From: an uncultured Pseudobutyrivibrio sp.
GTDB taxonomy: Bacteria; Bacillota; Clostridia; Lachnospirales; Lachnospiraceae
Assembly: GCA_946403965.1 (NCBI GenBank)
Contig: CAMJBT010000013.1
Span: 1 to 58,633 of the forward strand
Length of the DNA: 58,633 nt
Direction of reading: 5' to 3'
Shown here: positions 16,279 through 25,356 of the stretch, in pieces
Position numbering within the stretch: position 1 is the first letter of the stretch
Layout: the number at the start of each line of letters is the position of its first letter
Translations under genes and position numbers: made by a program
The notes under the pieces: model-generated
Seen by the model: the letters and a program-made list of their open reading frames with translations, nothing else
Database searches by the model: none
What the model was told of the DNA's origin: nothing

Positions 16279-17244
16279 CTAGACCCATAATCTAAACCAC
16301 AAATTGTGATGTGCACGGGTAAAATTATTTTTTGCATAAAAGCGCATTCGTCTAAGCTTTCCCTTTTCTCCAATTTGAGAAAAACGGAGTAGAACATTTT
16401 TCTTGTCCCTTGGAAGCCAGTCAGCTTTTATAATCTCATTAGCAAATAATCTGGACTCCTGAACAAATGCCCTCTTTTTTTCAAACAAGTTTCCTTCTTT
16501 AAAATCAGAAAGGTTGCGGTCGGCTTTATCTGAATCTGACTCAGTGGAAGCCCCCATGGCATTATGACCTGTTTGTCTATAATACGCCAGCGGCTTGTCA
16601 ATAGCAACAACCTTACCCATTATGGCAGCGATTTCCAAAACAAATGCATCATGCATTGGAATATTTTTTAAATCAATATCCGGAACAAGCTTCAACACCA
16701 AATCTCTAAGGGCTCTGTTGAAACACATTGTGCATCCAGCTGCCGGATTATCAATCAGAATTTGGGTATAGGCATGATTTTCAGGCAAGCGCCCTATATA
16801 CCTGATAAAAGAATCCGAAATCTTATTCAAACTCTCATCTGTAACATACATGTCCGTGAATATACATACTGGAGTTTCTGAAGCTGAATCCTTCACTTTT
16901 AATAAATGCTCCTGCTCTGCCAAAGCTCTCACTGATATGTCAAGTTTTTCGGGAAGCCACACATCGTCCTGATCACAGAAAAGATAATAATCGGCTTCCA
17001 CTCTGCCAAGCATCCACAAGAAATTTTCTTTTGGACCACCGCATGAATTTCCATAAAATACTTCAATTCTGTCAGGATAACGATCTCGATATTCATTTAT
17101 TATATCAGTTGTACCATCTGTAGAGCCGTCGTCGTGAATCACTAATCTAAAATTCTGATTAGTCTGATCAAATAGGCTCTGTATCTGTTGTCTTAAATAT
17201 TCCTGGCCATTATAAGTAGCCAGAAGAATAGCTGTATCTTTCAT
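16279..17244 (-). CDS. Family 2 glycosyltransferase (rhamnosyltransferase-like)
   Basis: A 321-residue GT-A fold transferase. It opens TAILLATYNGQEYL, has HDDGSTDG (Asp38-39) for nucleotide binding and the metal-binding CDQDDVW (Asp91-Asp94). The DQDD pattern is typical of RfbF/RgpB-type rhamnosyl- and related transferases, but donor and acceptor are not certain. It has no membrane segment and probably extends a lipid-linked glycan on the cytoplasmic face. Its ATG follows directly on the stop of the previous GT2 gene with no gap and a weak ribosome site, which suggests coupled translation. Confidence 0.88.
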   Translation of the reverse strand: MKDTAILLATYNGQEYLRQQIQSLFDQTNQNFRLVIHDDGSTDGTTDIINEYRDRYPDRIEVFYGNSCGGPKENFLWMLGRVEADYYLFCDQDDVWLPEKLDISVRALAEQEHLLKVKDSASETPVCIFTDMYVTDESLNKISDSFIRYIGRLPENHAYTQILIDNPAAGCTMCFNRALRDLVLKLVPDIDLKNIPMHDAFVLEIAAIMGKVVAIDKPLAYYRQTGHNAMGASTESDSDKADRNLSDFKEGNLFEKKRAFVQESRLFANEIIKADWLPRDKKNVLLRFSQIGEKGKLRRMRFYAKNNFTRAHHNLWFRLWV

Positions 17245-18129
17245 TTATCTATTAAACCCGTATCCAGTCCCCGTTTTTTTCTTAAACTTAAGATTCTCAA
17301 TGAACAGTCCAAGATTAGCAAGCGAGCAAGTAATTTTACCAAATGTGCCACTAGCTCTAAACTGATTCTTGTAGCTTATCATCTCGTGTAATGTGAAAAT
17401 ATCTTCCTGTTTAAAGTAGTCACAATCATTTAACAGCTCAATAAAATCATATACTGACTGATCTGTGACAGTGGTATCCGCAGAAAGATTTGCCGCTGTA
17501 TATTTATGAGTATAAAGGGCCTCATCGTAATAATGGAACTTAGAAGATTTCGCAAGGAATAGAAGCCAGAGGAAGTAATCATCTGCACCATTTTTCCCCA
17601 TGATATGGCTAAGCCAAAATTCTGGAATACTACTCTTTTTAATTAGGCACTGACCTGGGGAAATAATCTGAATTCCAATCCGTAAATACGTATTCAAATC
17701 TCCCACAAGACCCTTGTGATAACTATTTCTATACCATAAAAGCTTTGAACCATCAGCTTGCTCCAGTGTGGCATTTGAAACTTCAACATCTGCACCACTT
17801 TTTGAAATAGCCTTTAAAAGCTTCACTAACGCATCGGAGCTGATTGTATCATCCTGATCCAAAAACATTATATAATCACCTGTCGCCTGTTTTAGCCCTG
17901 CAACTCTGCTGTAGTGAATCCCTTTATTCTCTGGATTTGTAATGACCTTAAGAAAATGTCCTTCACCTTCTGGTGCTTCCAGCTTTACCCAAGGACTATC
18001 ATTTACAAGTATCACTTCCAGCTCATGCCCAACCTTTTTTAAGGATTGTTCATTTGCAAGCATATCATCCACGTAAGCATCCATATATTTATCACCCTGA
18101 TAAAAAGGTGTGATTACAGATATTTTCAT
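17245..18129 (-). CDS. Family 2 glycosyltransferase
   Basis: A 294-residue GT-A transferase beginning MKISVITPFYQGDKYMDAYV. The nucleotide-binding region is EVILVNDSPW, and the metal site is MFLDQDDTI. I start it at ATG 18129, with GGAG ten bases before; the frame opens further upstream at 18165, but that lead lies in the leader next to a terminator hairpin. Donor sugar unknown. The gene lies immediately downstream of a strong intra-operon terminator (18149-18197), so its expression depends on read-through. Confidence 0.85.
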   Translation of the reverse strand: MKISVITPFYQGDKYMDAYVDDMLANEQSLKKVGHELEVILVNDSPWVKLEAPEGEGHFLKVITNPENKGIHYSRVAGLKQATGDYIMFLDQDDTISSDALVKLLKAISKSGADVEVSNATLEQADGSKLLWYRNSYHKGLVGDLNTYLRIGIQIISPGQCLIKKSSIPEFWLSHIMGKNGADDYFLWLLFLAKSSKFHYYDEALYTHKYTAANLSADTTVTDQSVYDFIELLNDCDYFKQEDIFTLHEMISYKNQFRASGTFGKITCSLANLGLFIENLKFKKKTGTGYGFNR

Positions 18130-18148
18130 TTTCAAGTCTCCATAACAG

Positions 18149-18197
18149 AAAAAAGTTGTAATCATTCAAATGTCCTAGGACACTGAACAATTACAAC
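18149..18197 (-). terminator. Long-stem terminator or attenuator inside the operon
   Basis: On the minus strand GTTGTAATTGTTCAGTGTCC pairs with GGACATTTGAATGATTACAAC (about 20 pairs, one bulge, minimal loop), directly followed by TTTTTT. It lies between the initiating sugar transferase and the next GT2 gene, only about 20 bases before the latter's start codon, with no room for a new promoter. Confidence 0.85.
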
Positions 18198-18226
18198 CTA
18201 TTATAACCTTTATGATGGCACTTTGT

Positions 18227-19648
18227 CTATTTAGAGCCTGAACCCTTTACAACAACTGCAACAGTCTTGAAAAGGATTTGGATATCAAGTCCAAGTGACC
18301 AATTTCTGATATATTCGGTATCAAGAGCAACAACCTCTTCGAAATCCTTTATATCACTTCGACCACTAACCTGCCACATTCCTGTAAGACCTGGGCGGCT
18401 GGCAAGACGTGCTTTGTGATGAAGCTCATACTGTACAAACTCATTCTCTGTAGGAGGACGAGTTCCTACTAATGACATATCGCCAATTAATACATTCCAG
18501 AACTGAGGCAATTCATCGATTGAATACTTTCTGATGAAGTGTCCTGCTGGGAAAATTCGAGGATCATTTTCCATCTTGAACATCAAACCGTTCATTTCAT
18601 TTTGATCCATCAATTCTTTCTTGCGTTCCTCAGCATCTGTATACATGCTTCGGAACTTATAAAACTTAAATCTGCGACCATTCTTTCCGATACGTGTCTG
18701 CGAGAAGAACACAGGACCTGGCGCCTGAATCTTGATAACTGGTGCAAGGAATATAAATGCAATTGCACAGAAAATCAAGCCAACCAAACTTCCTACGATA
18801 TCAAGCAATCTCTTGCAGAATGCTTCGCGATTTGTAGCCATATGCATACTTGTTGTCATTGTGATGTAATCACCGTAGTATTCGATAGTACGGTTCTTCA
18901 TCAAATGCTCTGTATGAATAAGTGAAATATGAACAGTACATCCTAAATCAGTAAGACGTTCAGCAAGTAATTCCTCACTGTATCTGTTCTTTCCGTCGAT
19001 GAAAACCTCATCAACTACGTGAGTACGAATATATTCAAATACTGAATCACAATCGCCTACAACAGGTACTCCCTGTATCTTTTTGCCAACCCAATGCTTA
19101 TCAATGATTGCACAGCCAACTACTTTGTACTCTACATATTCAGAGCTAGCAAGCTGACTGAGACAATGATTGATTGTACCAGAGTCTGCAATGACAAGCA
19201 TGCTGGACTTAGAACTGTCATCGTGTTTACGATAACGAATAATTCTCTTAAAAATAACTCTAAAGGCAAACATGAAGAAGACCATTAGTCCTGCCCATGC
19301 AAATATTACTGTTCTAGAAATGATATTTGTGTATTTGAAGGCAACAAGGAAGATAAGAATACCACCAAGATTGACAAAGGAATGCACGCATACCGCCATC
19401 AATTCCTTCCACTTATTTCTATGAACAATTCCAGTATATGGATCTCGCAAAGAGCAATTCAAAATACTAATGAATATAATCATGATAAATATATGCTCAT
19501 AGAAATATTCATGTGGAATCTTGTTTGCTCCCACCACCTTATCAAATCTAAAAAATAGGGCTACTGCCAAAGCGAGAAGTGCTGCCAAGGTGTCTAATGT
19601 AATAAAATCCCAGTGTTTTGCCCAAAACTTTTTCTTCTTTTTATACAT
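18227..19648 (-). CDS. Undecaprenyl-phosphate sugar-phosphotransferase (initiating)
   Basis: A 473-residue polyprenyl phosphoglycosyltransferase of the WbaP/WcaJ/CpsE kind, which loads the first sugar phosphate onto undecaprenyl phosphate at the inner membrane face. It has four N-terminal membrane helices (about 14-130), a Rossmann-like domain (about 140-255), one more membrane segment (about 280-305) and the catalytic PGT domain with KFRSMYTDAEERK, KYSIDELPQFWNVLIGDMS, LVGTRPPT and PGLTGMWQVSGRS. Length is normal. It follows the UDP-sugar pyrophosphorylase by 12 bases, a natural donor-to-acceptor pairing. The sugar used (glucose, galactose or an N-acetyl sugar) cannot be decided. Confidence 0.95.
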   Translation of the reverse strand: MYKKKKKFWAKHWDFITLDTLAALLALAVALFFRFDKVVGANKIPHEYFYEHIFIMIIFISILNCSLRDPYTGIVHRNKWKELMAVCVHSFVNLGGILIFLVAFKYTNIISRTVIFAWAGLMVFFMFAFRVIFKRIIRYRKHDDSSKSSMLVIADSGTINHCLSQLASSEYVEYKVVGCAIIDKHWVGKKIQGVPVVGDCDSVFEYIRTHVVDEVFIDGKNRYSEELLAERLTDLGCTVHISLIHTEHLMKNRTIEYYGDYITMTTSMHMATNREAFCKRLLDIVGSLVGLIFCAIAFIFLAPVIKIQAPGPVFFSQTRIGKNGRRFKFYKFRSMYTDAEERKKELMDQNEMNGLMFKMENDPRIFPAGHFIRKYSIDELPQFWNVLIGDMSLVGTRPPTENEFVQYELHHKARLASRPGLTGMWQVSGRSDIKDFEEVVALDTEYIRNWSLGLDIQILFKTVAVVVKGSGSK

Positions 19649-19660
19649 TAGGCAAATCCT

Positions 19661-20884
19661 TTACAATTCTACACCGTTTTTAACAAGTAACTCTCTCGCA
19701 CTATCAACTGAATCTACACCGTGAAGATTCTTGATTGGAGCGAATTCATGAACTCTATCAACCTCAAATGCAAGGTTGTTATCCATCATATGAATCATAT
19801 CAAGTACTAAAAGCTCGAACTTATAGCCATTAGGCTCTGTAGGAGAAACCTTTTCACCATTCTCGTTAACGAATGGGATTTTCTTCTCTACAACGTGAAC
19901 AACAAGATTGTTGTCTACGATTTCATCAAGCTTCTCTACTGAGAATAAGTAGTTAAGGATAACACCAAACTTGTAAAGAAGGCTTCCGTCAGCTACCTGA
20001 GCCTCTGACATTTCCTTTGACATCTCATAGTACTCAACGATGCTTGGCTTTCCATCTTCAAGGCAAAGAAGACCCATTTTCTCAGCTGGCTCAACCTTAC
20101 GAACTACCTTTGAACCTGAAACATAGTTTCCAAGAATTGTTGCACCGATGAACAATGGATCTGCAATTCTCTGAAGAACATTGTCTACTGCAAAAACATT
20201 AATCCACTTAAGTCCACGAGCCTGGATATCGCTCTTAAGACCAGCCTTGAGCATTGATGCATACCAGCCACCATTACCATTTGGAGAAGTAGCAAGACGT
20301 CCTTCCTCCTCAAGTAAAAGCTTGCCATTATAATCAACAGCACATGCCATATCCTGAATAAAGAACTTTACATACTCTGGATTGTATCCAAAGTAGTTGT
20401 GCTCCTTGAAGAAGCTCTGTGTAGCTGCATCGTTCTTCTCACTAGTCATGATGTAAAGAGGTACAAATGCACCTACTTTGTTAACAACATCCATAAGGTT
20501 GTTGATGAGGCACTCGAAGATGAATAACTCGTGTGTCTGACCAACATTGTAGCATCCCTTTGGTAAATCGAAACCAAGACGTGTTCCCATACCACCTGCA
20601 AGGAGAACTGCGCCTACCTCGCCTTTCTTGATTGCCTCAAGACCAGCAGCCTCAAATTCAGCCTTTCTTGCTTCGATTTCTGGCAACTCGATTGCTGGAG
20701 GAACAGCGAACTCACCTCTAGCCTCGTTTGAATCATTTCCAATAAGTTCAAAATCAGACCAGTTGATGTTCTCGATTTGAGCGAGGAACTCAGCCTTCTT
20801 TTCCTCTGATAAATTATCAAACCCTCTCATTACATGGCCCTGACCGGCCTTTTCCAAAATCTCGATTGCTTGTTCTTTAGTCAT
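19661..20884 (-). CDS. UDP-sugar pyrophosphorylase (UDPGP family)
   Basis: A 407-residue nucleotidyltransferase of the eukaryotic-like UDPGP family, unlike GalU. The UTP-binding loop LAGGMGTRLG (about residues 95-104) and the following DLPKGCYNVG are clear, as are NGNGGWY and INVFAVDNVL for uridine and sugar binding. It makes UDP-glucose or UDP-N-acetylglucosamine from UTP and the sugar 1-phosphate. Which one is uncertain; the length and the UAP1-like N-terminal helices leave both open. It is the first gene of the operon that continues with the initiating transferase, under a TTGACA promoter. Confidence 0.9.
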   Translation of the reverse strand: MTKEQAIEILEKAGQGHVMRGFDNLSEEKKAEFLAQIENINWSDFELIGNDSNEARGEFAVPPAIELPEIEARKAEFEAAGLEAIKKGEVGAVLLAGGMGTRLGFDLPKGCYNVGQTHELFIFECLINNLMDVVNKVGAFVPLYIMTSEKNDAATQSFFKEHNYFGYNPEYVKFFIQDMACAVDYNGKLLLEEEGRLATSPNGNGGWYASMLKAGLKSDIQARGLKWINVFAVDNVLQRIADPLFIGATILGNYVSGSKVVRKVEPAEKMGLLCLEDGKPSIVEYYEMSKEMSEAQVADGSLLYKFGVILNYLFSVEKLDEIVDNNLVVHVVEKKIPFVNENGEKVSPTEPNGYKFELLVLDMIHMMDNNLAFEVDRVHEFAPIKNLHGVDSVDSARELLVKNGVEL

Positions 20885-20944
20885 AAATTTTTCTCTCCCA
20901 ACTTACTTTTTACTGTTTATACTTTCGTTCACAGTTTTTTCACA

Positions 20945-20974
20945 AGTGTATTTATAATACTACCTTTTTGTCAA
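20945..20974 (-). promoter_or_regulatory. Promoter of the UDPGP/initiating transferase operon
   Basis: Minus strand perfect TTGACA (20974-20969), an 18-base spacer and TACACT (20950-20945), 60 bases before the ATG. A weak hairpin (about 21022-21057, GGCACACTG / CAGTG..TGCC) lies between it and the preceding ATP-grasp gene and may be a partial terminator. Confidence 0.6.
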
Positions 20975-21078
20975 AAAATGTGCATAAAAATATAACAATA
21001 TTATTTTACATAATGGTTAATTGGCACACTGTTTTTGCACTCCAGTGTAGTATGCCCCACTATTTATCATTACGTGTA

Positions 21079-22305
21079 TTAACAAGCATCCTCCGCATAA
21101 CCGTCTACAAACTTGTATCGGCATACCATATCATTACCATTCTCGTCATATACATGTACAGTATTGTTGATATAGTCAATGCTCTCAGCATGATGGGAAA
21201 TATCTGTGAAAAACATGATAAACCCAAGTATCTGTCGCATTCCACTATTATCCTCCACATTATCGCCTACATGTCTAAACAACTGAACATGATACTTCTG
21301 TGGCTCTGATTGTAAAATATCAATTCCCTTTATTTCTGTAATCTTGCCTGGCTTTAACCATAAAGCATATGAAAATGCCTGGCTTGCCTGAGCCTCAACT
21401 GTTGGATTAGTATTCTCTCCAAGAGCATAATCCAACATCAGATCACACAAAAACTTCTCACCTGGAATCTTGCCTCCAGGAAGACGATAGTTCATTTCAA
21501 TTGTTACAAACTTCTGTCCATCAAATATAGTTTGAACACCAATGACTCCATCCTTTATTTCAAGGTAGCTTACCAACTTGTCAACTTTATCTTTTAAGTC
21601 TTTTTCAAACAAATCATTATGTTTTGTTGGTGTGGCGCCAAAGACACGACGTTCAGCATTATTCTTGTATGCACTATCATCACCTGAAATAACCAAGTGT
21701 GGAACACCACCTATTATTCCATATATAAATCCAACCTGCTCACCTTTGATAAAGTCTTCTACTACAACTTTATGAGAAGGTGATTTCTCATAGGCATCTA
21801 AGTATCCCGCCTTTAACTCTTCTTCATTACTGCAAATGTGAAGGCCAATACTTGAGCAACCATCAGTTGGTTTTACAACAACTGGATAATTAATTTTTGC
21901 AATATCCTCAGCCTTTAATTCTTTGTCCAGGTAATATTTTTCAGGCACATTAATACCACATTCCAAACAAGCTTCTTTAAACTGAAGCTTGTCGTTTGTG
22001 ATATCCCATGCCTTTTGATTTGCATAGAATGGTAAATTTAACTTTTCGCAAAGATCCTTGTTTGCTTTTATGCAGATTTCACTAGCACCGCAAAGAACAG
22101 CACTTATATCTTCGGCCTTACATTTTTCCACAAGAACATCAATGTCTAATACACTAATGTCCCACGCCTCATCTGCTAAAGCTTTAAATGGTGACTGTTC
22201 AAATGGAAGATTGTCAGTGACTATTGTGTAAACACCGCGTTCCTTTGCGTATTTAATAAGTTCATCTACATGTGTGTTATTGCCCAGTATTAATAATTTT
22301 TTCAT
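21079..22305 (-). CDS. ATP-grasp ligase-like protein, copy 2
   Basis: A 408-residue protein of the ATP-grasp superfamily, which joins a carboxylate to an amine or thiol through an acyl phosphate. The N-terminal preATP-grasp fold (MKKLLILGNNTHVDELIKYA) is followed by the ATP-binding lid (YPVVVKPTDGCSSIGLHI) and the metal-binding strand VTIEMNYRLPGG. It is a close paralogue of the gene directly upstream, with long identical stretches such as AKERGVYTIVTDNLP. It is last in the minus-strand operon. The context (WbqC, DegT aminotransferase, GT2) suggests amidation of a sugar acid or addition of an amino acid to a glycan precursor; the substrate is unknown. Confidence 0.87.
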   Translation of the reverse strand: MKKLLILGNNTHVDELIKYAKERGVYTIVTDNLPFEQSPFKALADEAWDISVLDIDVLVEKCKAEDISAVLCGASEICIKANKDLCEKLNLPFYANQKAWDITNDKLQFKEACLECGINVPEKYYLDKELKAEDIAKINYPVVVKPTDGCSSIGLHICSNEEELKAGYLDAYEKSPSHKVVVEDFIKGEQVGFIYGIIGGVPHLVISGDDSAYKNNAERRVFGATPTKHNDLFEKDLKDKVDKLVSYLEIKDGVIGVQTIFDGQKFVTIEMNYRLPGGKIPGEKFLCDLMLDYALGENTNPTVEAQASQAFSYALWLKPGKITEIKGIDILQSEPQKYHVQLFRHVGDNVEDNSGMRQILGFIMFFTDISHHAESIDYINNTVHVYDENGNDMVCRYKFVDGYAEDAC

Positions 22306-22336
22306 TTTATACTCCTATACCCCCTATTAACTTACC

Positions 22337-23554
22337 TTATACTGCATAACCCTTCTCAAATCTGTAACGGCAAACAAGATCATTGCCATTTTCATCGAGA
22401 ACCTGCAATGTATTATTAATCAAGTCAATATATTCTGCATGATGCTCAACATCTGTAAAGAACATGATATAGCCAAATACCTGTCTCATTCCAGAGTTTT
22501 CCTCTACTACATCTCCCACCTGTCTGAATGGCTGAAGATTGAATTCCTGTGGTCTTGCCTGGAAAACATCAAGGCCCTTAACCTCAGCAATTTTTCCTGG
22601 CTTAAGCCAGATAGCATAGCTGAAAAGCTGGCCATTCATTGGAGCTGGCTGTGGATTTGTATTCTCAGCCAATGCATTATCAAGCATAACATCAACGATA
22701 AGCTTCTCACCTGGGAACTTTCCACCTGGAAGTCTATAGTTCATTTCCAAAATAGCAATATTCTCGCCATCTGTGATTGCCTGAATTCCAGCTGTACCAG
22801 CCTTTATTTCAAGAAGAGCAAAAAGCTTTTCAACTCCAGCCTTAAGCTTCTGATCATAAAGCTTCATATGCTTTGTAGGTGACGCACCAAACACGCGGCG
22901 TTCAGCATTATCCTTGCATGCACAGTCATCACCTGCCGCATTAAGATGTGGCTTTTCATTTACAACTGCATAGATAAAGCCAACCTGCTCACCTGATACA
23001 AATTCTTCAACAACAACCTGTTTTGACTCTGATTTTTCGTAAGCATCTTTGTAGCCTTCTACAAGCTCTTCCTCATTATGACAGATATGAAGACCAATGC
23101 TTGAACATCCATCTGTAGGCTTAACAACTACAGGATATGTAATCTTTGCAATATTCTCTGCCTTCAACTCTATATCAAGTTCAAATTCCTTTGGAACTGG
23201 AAGGCCACATTCAATACATGCTTTCTTGAATGCAAGCTTGTCATTTGTAATATCCCATGCTTTTTTATTAGCGTAAAATGGGAGATTCAATCTTTCGCAA
23301 AGTTCCTTGTTTGCCTTGATACATACCTCGCTGGCACCGCAAAGAATTGCGTTAATTCCTTCTTCTTTACATTTCTTTTCAAGTGTATCTATATCCAGAA
23401 CACTCACGTCCCATGCCTCATCTGCCATAGACTTAACTGGAGACTGCTCCATTGGAAGATTGTCTGTGACAATTGTGTATACGCCTCTTTCTTTTGCGCC
23501 TTTAATCAACTCATCCACATGACAGTTGTTTCCTAACAATAATAACTTTTTCAT
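22337..23554 (-). CDS. ATP-grasp ligase-like protein, copy 1
   Basis: A 405-residue ATP-grasp protein closely similar along its whole length to the product of 21079-22305. Shared blocks include CGASEVCIKANKELCE, the lid YPVVVKPTDGCSSIGLHI and the NNAERRVFGA-type loop (DNAERRVFGA here). The metal strand is ILEMNYRLPGG. The two genes lie 31 bases apart in the same direction, a clear tandem duplication that has since diverged. Differences cluster in the middle (DDCACKDNAE against DDSAYKNNAE) and in the C-terminal third, so the copies may use different substrates. Probably a cytoplasmic enzyme of precursor modification. Confidence 0.87.
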   Translation of the reverse strand: MKKLLLLGNNCHVDELIKGAKERGVYTIVTDNLPMEQSPVKSMADEAWDVSVLDIDTLEKKCKEEGINAILCGASEVCIKANKELCERLNLPFYANKKAWDITNDKLAFKKACIECGLPVPKEFELDIELKAENIAKITYPVVVKPTDGCSSIGLHICHNEEELVEGYKDAYEKSESKQVVVEEFVSGEQVGFIYAVVNEKPHLNAAGDDCACKDNAERRVFGASPTKHMKLYDQKLKAGVEKLFALLEIKAGTAGIQAITDGENIAILEMNYRLPGGKFPGEKLIVDVMLDNALAENTNPQPAPMNGQLFSYAIWLKPGKIAEVKGLDVFQARPQEFNLQPFRQVGDVVEENSGMRQVFGYIMFFTDVEHHAEYIDLINNTLQVLDENGNDLVCRYRFEKGYAV

Positions 23555-23618
23555 ACTACTTAAAACCTTTCTAACGCTATGATTGTTAATAGATCTTCCT
23601 TATTAATTATTTTTTACC

Positions 23619-24590
23619 CTAGTTTTTTCTAAGAATTTTCTTAATAGTTCTCTTTGCCTGTCTCTTGTTGTGGATATTTTTAATTTGCTTTTTGTCAATA
23701 GAGTCTTCAAGAATTTTCTCAAATATATCATTGAAATCTTCCTTTGAGAAAGTGCTGTAATTGTCTTCAAGCTTGTTTAACTCAAGTACTCGTCTTTCGT
23801 CAAAGTTAAGATTCAATTCCAATGCCTTAGCAATTGATTCCATGTCCTTCATACCCTGAAGATAATTAAGGACATTTTTCTTGCTATAATAGTCATTCTG
23901 TGATGACCAAGAGCCACTGTTTGCATCAAGCACGTATCTATATGCTGATACATACTCTCCAAGGTTGTACATTTTTCCAACAGCCATCATGCAAAGTACC
24001 TGGCTTCTATCGATAAGTTTTCTAGGATCAATCCCAGAATTCATTATCTTCTGCTGAAGCTGCCCGTAGGCAACTCTTCTATACATAGATGTTGCAGTCT
24101 GTCCTGGAAGAACATAGTTCTGGAACATCTCTAATGTATAATCTCCGCCTTCTTTCATGAAACCACTCCACTGTTCCATGTTTTCTTGACGCTTTTCGTT
24201 TTGATCTACAATCTGGCAGAGCCCAAAACATGCAACATAATCTGGATGTGAATCAAGGAAATCAACCTGCTTTTGAAGTTTGTTTTCATCGATCCAATAA
24301 TCATCACCTTCAATGAAAGCAACATATTCACCGGTAACTCGCATTGTCAAATCTGCAACGTTACCGCCCATTCCAAGATTCTTCTCTCGAAGAATTGGGA
24401 TGATAATATCAGGATACTTTTCTGCATATTCTTTGATAATTGCAGCATTACCGTCGGTAGAACAATCATCACCAACAAGTACCTCATATTCAAAGTTTAC
24501 CTTTTGGGAAACAATACTTTCCAAAGTATGTCCGATATATTTTTCTTGATTGTATGTAGCAACCACTACACTAACTTTTTTATTTCCCAT
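23619..24590 (-). CDS. Family 2 glycosyltransferase
   Basis: A 323-residue GT-A transferase (VSVVVATYNQEKYIGHTLES). It has VGDDCSTDGNAAII for the nucleotide and AFIEGDDYW for the metal site, then a basic C-terminus (KRQAKRTIKKILRKN). The EGDDYW form is common in transferases of capsule loci. The ribosome site GAGGAG is formed by the last codons of the WbqC gene, three bases before this ATG region, so translation is linked. Donor unknown. Confidence 0.88.
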   Translation of the reverse strand: MGNKKVSVVVATYNQEKYIGHTLESIVSQKVNFEYEVLVGDDCSTDGNAAIIKEYAEKYPDIIIPILREKNLGMGGNVADLTMRVTGEYVAFIEGDDYWIDENKLQKQVDFLDSHPDYVACFGLCQIVDQNEKRQENMEQWSGFMKEGGDYTLEMFQNYVLPGQTATSMYRRVAYGQLQQKIMNSGIDPRKLIDRSQVLCMMAVGKMYNLGEYVSAYRYVLDANSGSWSSQNDYYSKKNVLNYLQGMKDMESIAKALELNLNFDERRVLELNKLEDNYSTFSKEDFNDIFEKILEDSIDKKQIKNIHNKRQAKRTIKKILRKN

Positions 24591-24593
24591 GGC

Positions 24594-25343
24594 TTACTCC
24601 TCTACATCCTCAGGACATTCATATCCATCAACAAGTGTAAACTTGTTTAACATCTCTGAAATCTGCTCTTTTGAACAGAACATCATCACATCAAGAATTG
24701 ACAGATATGGAACAAATTCATTACCAAACTGTTCGTATTTAATATCATCATCCGTATTTACGAATTTAAGGCCCAGGCCATTTTCTCTAAAGAAATTCTG
24801 GTAATAAAGCTTTGTGCCACCAATTGCATTGTAATATTCTGTAGCGTTTCTAGCTTTACAAATTGCAACAACATAGTGCTCTCTTTTGTATTCACCATCA
24901 AGAGGCACATCTTTAGACTTACGAATAATTGGAGTATCTATACCAAGTTCTTTTGCAGTAAGTTTGATTGCATTTTCAAGGAAGGCTGCAAGATTCTTGC
25001 CCTCCTCTGTAAGACCAAATTCAAGCACCTGTCTAACATGTGCTGCAACACTCTCATAATTTGGAGCCTTAGCATATGAGCTCTTAAGAGTTGTCATCAT
25101 CTTTTCGATTTCAGCCTCATCGAAAGCTGTTTCATGTTCACAGATAAGCTTGTTCTGAGATGGCTTATGCACAGGGATTCTAAAATACTGGCCCTCACCA
25201 TTAATAAGAATCTTGTTTCTGTTAATATAACCACTTTTAATATAATTTACGTCGTCAGCAATTACATATTCATCAACAGCATTCATAAGCTGCCAATATC
25301 CAATATATGGATAAAAATATGGCTGCATAATTCCTAATTTCAT
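24594..25343 (-). CDS. WbqC family protein
   Basis: A 249-residue WbqC-like protein, recognised by the N-terminal MKLGIMQPYFYPYIGYWQLM and by NYIKSGYINRNKIL and WQ-type aromatic positions. Such proteins are widespread in O-antigen and capsule loci, often beside DegT aminotransferases as here, and are thought to act in making modified amino sugars; the exact reaction is not established to my knowledge. No membrane segment. I start at ATG 25343, eight bases after GAGG; a GTG three codons earlier is too close to that site. Confidence 0.88.
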   Translation of the reverse strand: MKLGIMQPYFYPYIGYWQLMNAVDEYVIADDVNYIKSGYINRNKILINGEGQYFRIPVHKPSQNKLICEHETAFDEAEIEKMMTTLKSSYAKAPNYESVAAHVRQVLEFGLTEEGKNLAAFLENAIKLTAKELGIDTPIIRKSKDVPLDGEYKREHYVVAICKARNATEYYNAIGGTKLYYQNFFRENGLGLKFVNTDDDIKYEQFGNEFVPYLSILDVMMFCSKEQISEMLNKFTLVDGYECPEDVEE

Positions 25344-25356
25344 TTTAAGCACCTCG

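Noticed and set aside
21079-23554. Long direct repeat as a mobile or CRISPR-like element
   Set aside because: The similarity is the protein-level kinship of two ATP-grasp genes; no short regular repeats or terminal inverted repeats are present.
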